64,000 nucleotides of DNA from Stratiolaelaps scimitus (lineage: Eukaryota; Arthropoda; Arachnida; Mesostigmata; Laelapidae): positions 806,001 to 870,000 of the forward strand of contig JABWDB010000007.1 of the NCBI GenBank assembly GCA_019614645.1, written 5' to 3'. The first letter of the stretch is position 1. The number at the start of each line of letters is the position of its first letter. The notes under the pieces are model-generated. The model saw only the letters and a list, made by a program, of their open reading frames with translations, was not told the DNA's origin and made no database searches. The position numbers and the translations under genes were made by a program. Below, piece after piece: positions 60,206 to 64,000 of the stretch.

Positions 60206-61078
60206 TTAGTACTGAGACAATCGAACGCTAACCGCCATCCTGCCAGATTCTATGCAAGCATCATCTTGGAGTTCCTTGAGCGTAAACGACACGTTTAAAA
60301 ATGGTACCTGCATCCGGTTTCTCGAAATCTTCTCAAGTCGTACACGATACGGTCCACCACGTACAACTTGTTGCCTGCCCCGGAGATCACTGGGACGATT
60401 TCGAATGTATTCAAACTTTAGTTGTCGCCTCTGCGGTAATGGGATACCCGTGTTAAAGTTGGGAGACACTCGGGCATGCGCCGTGATTGTGATCTTGTTC
60501 CTTGGGACTGTGCCGCTCACCGCTGAGAGCTGCAGTGACACAGGAAGGCCATCGATTACTCGATGCTGTATCTCACTGCTCGCTGGCTGACTCGAGCCAT
60601 TTATCCGTTCGATGAGATTCCTGACGTCGAAGTAGAAATAGCCTCCAGTCAGGGCGGTGACTGTTTCAATGGCTCTGCTACGCGACTCGTTGACGAACCG
60701 TCCCAGCTGTGACCGTATCTTGGCTCGTGCGTTCGAAATGCTTTCGACAGCAGTTCTCACGACACGATCTCGGCTAAGTGATATATCCTGGAGCAGCTTT
60801 AATGAAGCCCAAAGGTCGTACCAGAGTTGGGGATTGCCTTGCTCTGCGGCGGATCGCTTGAGGCGGCGGCGGCCTTCGTGGAATTTCATCAGATTTGAGT
60901 CTGAACTGTGCAATTGCATCACGTCTGCCTCGAGGAGCGCGCCAATGGTTGATCTCAATCGATCCTTTTCAAGGGTTCGCTCTGCCGGTCGCTGAACGAC
61001 GAGATGAACTACGGCGCATGACAGCAGAACGAGATTCACAATCGTGACAAAACTTGACAAGCTGCTTAAGTGAAGCAT
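60206..61078 (-). CDS. membrane-anchored MATH/TRAF-C-like protein, paralogue 1 (290 aa)
   Basis: Single-exon ORF. Residues about 8-29 (SFVTIVNLVLLSCAVVHLVV) form a membrane anchor or uncleaved signal. A charged helical stalk follows to about residue 140. From about 143 there is a beta-rich domain: GGYFYFDVRNLIERI, DGLPVSLQLSAV, NKITITAHARVSPNF, PQRRQLKFEYI, and FLNVSFTLKEL to the end. Order and spacing match the MATH/TRAF-C fold (TRAF: YxWKI, YGYKLCLRVY, HLSLFF, PWPFxxKVTLxLLDQ). N-glycosylation sequons NES, NGS and NVS, all C-terminal to the anchor, suggest that the domain faces the exterior (type II). It is paralogous to the gene at 62893-63855, about 1.8 kb away on the same strand. MATH domains bind peptides and often trimerise over a coiled coil; the ligand here is unknown. 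Confidence 0.82.
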   Translation of the reverse strand: MLHLSSLSSFVTIVNLVLLSCAVVHLVVQRPAERTLEKDRLRSTIGALLEADVMQLHSSDSNLMKFHEGRRRLKRSAAEQGNPQLWYDLWASLKLLQDISLSRDRVVRTAVESISNARAKIRSQLGRFVNESRSRAIETVTALTGGYFYFDVRNLIERINGSSQPASSEIQHRVIDGLPVSLQLSAVSGTVPRNKITITAHARVSPNFNTGIPLPQRRQLKFEYIRNRPSDLRGRQQVVRGGPYRVRLEKISRNRMQVPFLNVSFTLKELQDDACIESGRMAVSVRLSQY

Positions 61079-62892
61079 TTTCCTTATCTGCTGTGCTTGA
61101 GTTACGTTGTGAATCGTTCCAAAAAAAAAACGCTATCACGCGTTGTTATCAATCGCCGTGCTCCGTCTGAGCTACAAGTAAGCGGACAGGTTTCTATTGA
61201 GTTATTAGCGGAACTGCAGATCCGACTGTACCTGCTGACAAGAAACAGCGGAACAAATAGAGCAGCGTGCTCGGTTTTCGGTCGCGCATTGGAGCATTTC
61301 CACTCCGGAAATTGCGCCTCGTAGAAATCCACTGAATACGACCAGTGTGAGTAGATCATAACCTTTTATGTGGCAGGTAAGGGAACCTCGGGCTTTCTCG
61401 GGCTTCCAGATGTAAACGTGGCCTACGCTGATGTACTGTTGTAACTGTTCTGAGCGAATAGACTCCGCTGAGTAAGAATCGATGCATCGATCAGAACAGA
61501 ATAGATCCTAGTTGGATATAGAATTTTCATACGATTGCAGAGTCACTGAATTACAATTAAATCTCTTATCACCCCTTTAATAGGGTACTTGGCCACCAGA
61601 CTAAAGAATCTAGGAGGAATTCAGTAGCTTGCGCTATTCTCGTTGTTATGGTGGTGGTTTTGGTAATGCTGTACCTAGCGTCGTTGGGCTCGCATTATAC
61701 TTCAAAATTGCAAGGATACGAGGCATACAGGTCGAGTTAGCGAACTTGCTGCGTACCCGCGAGCGCTAAAACTAAGACCTTCTCCGAAATGTAACACAAG
61801 TCAAAATGAGCTAAGTAATCATGCAGTAATCCTCTAATGTTTGGACCAAAAATCCTATCAACAACATTGATTTATCCTGGCACAATTGTCGTTCTCATAC
61901 ACATGAACATATCACAGGTCCTGCGAGAAAATGACGCTCTGTAGAAATTAAGAGACTATACTGAAATGTTACAATATTGCCTCAACATGCTTGGTTACTT
62001 TGGTCTATTTACTATGCGGTGTTGCGATGACGCCTATGAACACCCTTATATTTATTATGTTTATAAACATACCAGTCAAATATATATATATATATATATG
62101 GATTATAGACATTGATTACCCTTACGGATTGCTTTATATACTGGTTGTGTTCATATGTGTTATGCTAGTATTGTTATCGTTATTATGATATCGAACGTTC
62201 AGGTGGCCGGCTACAGAAATATATCTGATTTACTCCATTTAAATATAGCTAAGCTGCTTGAATTCCGTATGTAATAACAACGCTATATTACGAAATGTGA
62301 GAAACTATCTACCCATGTACGGGCGACGTGAGAGTTAGCTTGATCTCATTTCGACATATCCAACCAATATTGCAACCACCGTAAGAGATCAATGTATTCC
62401 TTGGGTCCAATCCACTAGATAAAATTTCTATTGTTAGTGCTAGCACGTCTAAAACTAGCACAATGTCTTATTTATATAAATCTAACGTTAATATCAAACA
62501 ACGATTACATTTTTTCTATTTGACCGTAACACCAAAACACGTTCGCCTTCCAGAAGAGCGTTTGCAGTTTCGTGTCTGTTCCTGGACGCGCGATACACAA
62601 CTGCAGGTCGTATCACGACAAAAAAAACAGCTGCCGATTGAAGTGATACAGAACGATGCTTGGGGTTTATTTCGGGGTCCAGTAACGGCGGTGTGTCCAG
62701 TCAACTAGAGCAGCTAGCACTATTTGATGTGAACGAGGTTTGTAGGGGTGATTTCATAATACACGAGGTGGATGGTAGTTGTACCCAATAAACTTGTATT
62801 TACTTCCATCGTGTTAATAAAGGATCATGGATTACATAGCCGCATAGGGCCCTCCTCTATGGTCGGAAACGTGGTACACGTAAACATCACCA
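61079..62892. other. intergenic region between the two MATH-like paralogues
   Basis: Serves as upstream region of the 60206-61078 gene and downstream region of the 62893-63855 gene. Holds a (TA)n tract at about 62082-62099. A 65-codon hydrophobic plus frame (61991-62188) is low-complexity, and an 81-codon plus frame (62463-62708) has no motif. TTTATT at 62666-62671 offers a minus-strand AATAAA for the upstream paralogue. Confidence 0.5.
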
Positions 62893-63855
62893 TTATGCAT
62901 TCTTAACCCTTGCCTTGATTACGAGCAAATGATCTGTGTTAATGGCGATACTTAAGAGACGACTAAGGGGCCGACGTTTAACGATCCGGTGGAACTTCAT
63001 CGGCGCTCCTGGGGGGTCAGCAAAATTTCCGAGGTATTTTTTCGTTAGTTTATCGAACGTGTCGAAGGTATCCAGTTCGCGCACCTTGCCATCACTATCG
63101 AGAAATTCAACATCAATCTTCCGTCTCAATGGCCATGGGGTAAGGCCAACGTCAAGTTCAGGAGCTGCCTTAACGTGCACGTGGAGCAGTAAATCGTTCC
63201 GTCGAGACTCAGTCGAGATCGACAACTTTAGCCCGAGGGGAACCCCATCGACGAGCTGTACAAGCATCGGGCTAAAAACTTCTGAGCTAGTTGACTGATA
63301 CCGTGTTAGCATATCAGTTATATTGAAGATAAAATAGCCGCCTCCGAGAGCCTTGAGTAGGAAACGGGTGTCGTTCTTTGCTGCTCTGTCGAGTGCGTTG
63401 ATGCTGTGTTCACAGTCACGACGCAATTGCGTGACTTCAGTGTTAATCCTTTGAAGGAGCTGGTCCTGGTGGTGTGCAACAAGTTCTCGCAACTGATGAA
63501 TTAACCACTCGTTTGTAGATTCCTTATCTGTCATGCTGTGTAGCAGAAGTTGAATTTCCCTAGTTGACACGGGGTTTGATCGGTCGACGGGGTGGTCTTT
63601 TGATTTTGTTGAATCGCCGGCCAGTGCCGATCTGGCTGCCCTGTGGAGCACCTTTCTTGGTGGTTCACCTGACTCCATAACCGACGCTGTCTCTTTAACA
63701 TGTTGTAGATGTGTTTCGAGAACCCGAAGGGCTTCTGCGAGAGACAATGGTTCTTCCCTTGTTTTCTCATGCACCACGAACCATAGTGCACATCCAAGCA
63801 ACACGAAATTCACGAAAAGTGCCCAAATAGCTTCAATTGGCTGGCCAGAGCGCAT
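62893..63855 (-). CDS. membrane-anchored MATH/TRAF-C-like protein, paralogue 2 (320 aa)
   Basis: Single-exon ORF. Residues about 9-28 (AIWALFVNFVLLGCALWFVV) form the anchor. Residues about 35-165 are charged and heptad-like (LHSMTDKES..., LRELVAHHQDQLLQRINTEV), a likely coiled-coil stalk. From about 170 the MATH/TRAF-C-like domain has GGGYFIFNITDML, VDGVPLGLKLSIS, LLLHVHVKAAPEL, then PWPLRRKIDVEFLDSDG, and a final LLVIKARV. The PWPLRRKIDVEFLD strand is close to the TRAF consensus. Sequons NDT and NIT lie after the anchor, as in paralogue 1. Lengths and architecture of the two genes agree, so they arose by tandem duplication. There is no RING or TRAF zinc finger, so ubiquitin-ligase activity is not expected. 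The function is unknown; a receptor-like or adhesion role is inference. Confidence 0.86.
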   Translation of the reverse strand: MRSGQPIEAIWALFVNFVLLGCALWFVVHEKTREEPLSLAEALRVLETHLQHVKETASVMESGEPPRKVLHRAARSALAGDSTKSKDHPVDRSNPVSTREIQLLLHSMTDKESTNEWLIHQLRELVAHHQDQLLQRINTEVTQLRRDCEHSINALDRAAKNDTRFLLKALGGGYFIFNITDMLTRYQSTSSEVFSPMLVQLVDGVPLGLKLSISTESRRNDLLLHVHVKAAPELDVGLTPWPLRRKIDVEFLDSDGKVRELDTFDTFDKLTKKYLGNFADPPGAPMKFHRIVKRRPLSRLLSIAINTDHLLVIKARVKNA

Positions 63856-63864
63856 GGCTGATTA

Positions 63865-63900
63865 GACTGATACCTCTGGGGTATACTTAAAGTATGTTTC
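63865..63900 (-). promoter_or_regulatory. possible core promoter of MATH-like paralogue 2
   Basis: On the minus strand the initiator-like TCAGTC (63870-63865), the arthropod initiator consensus, lies 10 bases before the ATG. The TATA-like TTTAAGTATAC sits about 20-30 bases further upstream. Spacing fits a TATA-Inr promoter with a very short leader. Not verified. Confidence 0.35.
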
Positions 63901-64000
63901 CAGCTTTTGAAAACATTTGGCGTTGACGAAAGCTTCTTAAAACCTATCGAGCGATTCACAATGAGTTAACGTTTTCTTGAGGAGGTGCTGTGCCACAGTG

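Overview
This is a eukaryotic nuclear window, and most probably arthropod. Genes are split by ordinary GT-AG introns. Coding exons are small islands in AT-rich, (TA)n-studded DNA, and there are tRNA-headed SINEs, an intact LINE ORF, a Tc1-family DNA transposon and palindromic TIR elements. No bacterial operon structure, rRNA or CRISPR is visible. A chelicerate such as a mite is my best guess from the overall character; this is inference, not proof.

Layout. (1) 1-4600: non-coding, with one SINE bounded by a 17-bp target-site duplication. (2) 4624-6907 (+): five exons of a short-chain dehydrogenase/reductase of the retinol-dehydrogenase-like type; its first exon is not found and a tiny last exon is only suggested. 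(3) 9406-16283 (+): at least nine exons of an unrecognised acidic protein. Seven consecutive splice junctions (exon 2 through exon 9) fall in phase 1. Most of these exons begin with Glu/Asp and end with a short amphipathic helix of the type I-x-x-I-x-x-M-L-x. (4) 16.3-30 kb: introns or intergenic DNA with low-complexity tracts and a 301-bp palindromic element. (5) 30257-31228 (-): a two-exon gene for a small secreted basic protein. (6) 31.9-56 kb: repeat-rich DNA with a second inverted-repeat element, SINE copies, trinucleotide-repeat GC-rich blocks, a few isolated candidate exons and a dead Tc1-like element with 205-bp terminal inverted repeats. (7) 56.4-59.4 kb (-): a non-LTR retrotransposon with an uninterrupted 945-codon endonuclease/reverse-transcriptase ORF and a pentanucleotide 3' tail. 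(8) 60206-61078 and 62893-63855 (-): two paralogous intronless genes in tandem. Each encodes an N-terminal membrane anchor, a helical stalk and a C-terminal MATH/TRAF-C-like domain carrying N-glycosylation sequons.

Most promising for follow-up are the repeated-exon gene, the membrane-anchored and apparently extracellular MATH-like pair, and the small secreted protein. Splice sites and families were read by eye. No database search, RNA alignment or domain-model search was run, so functional names rest on motif recognition.
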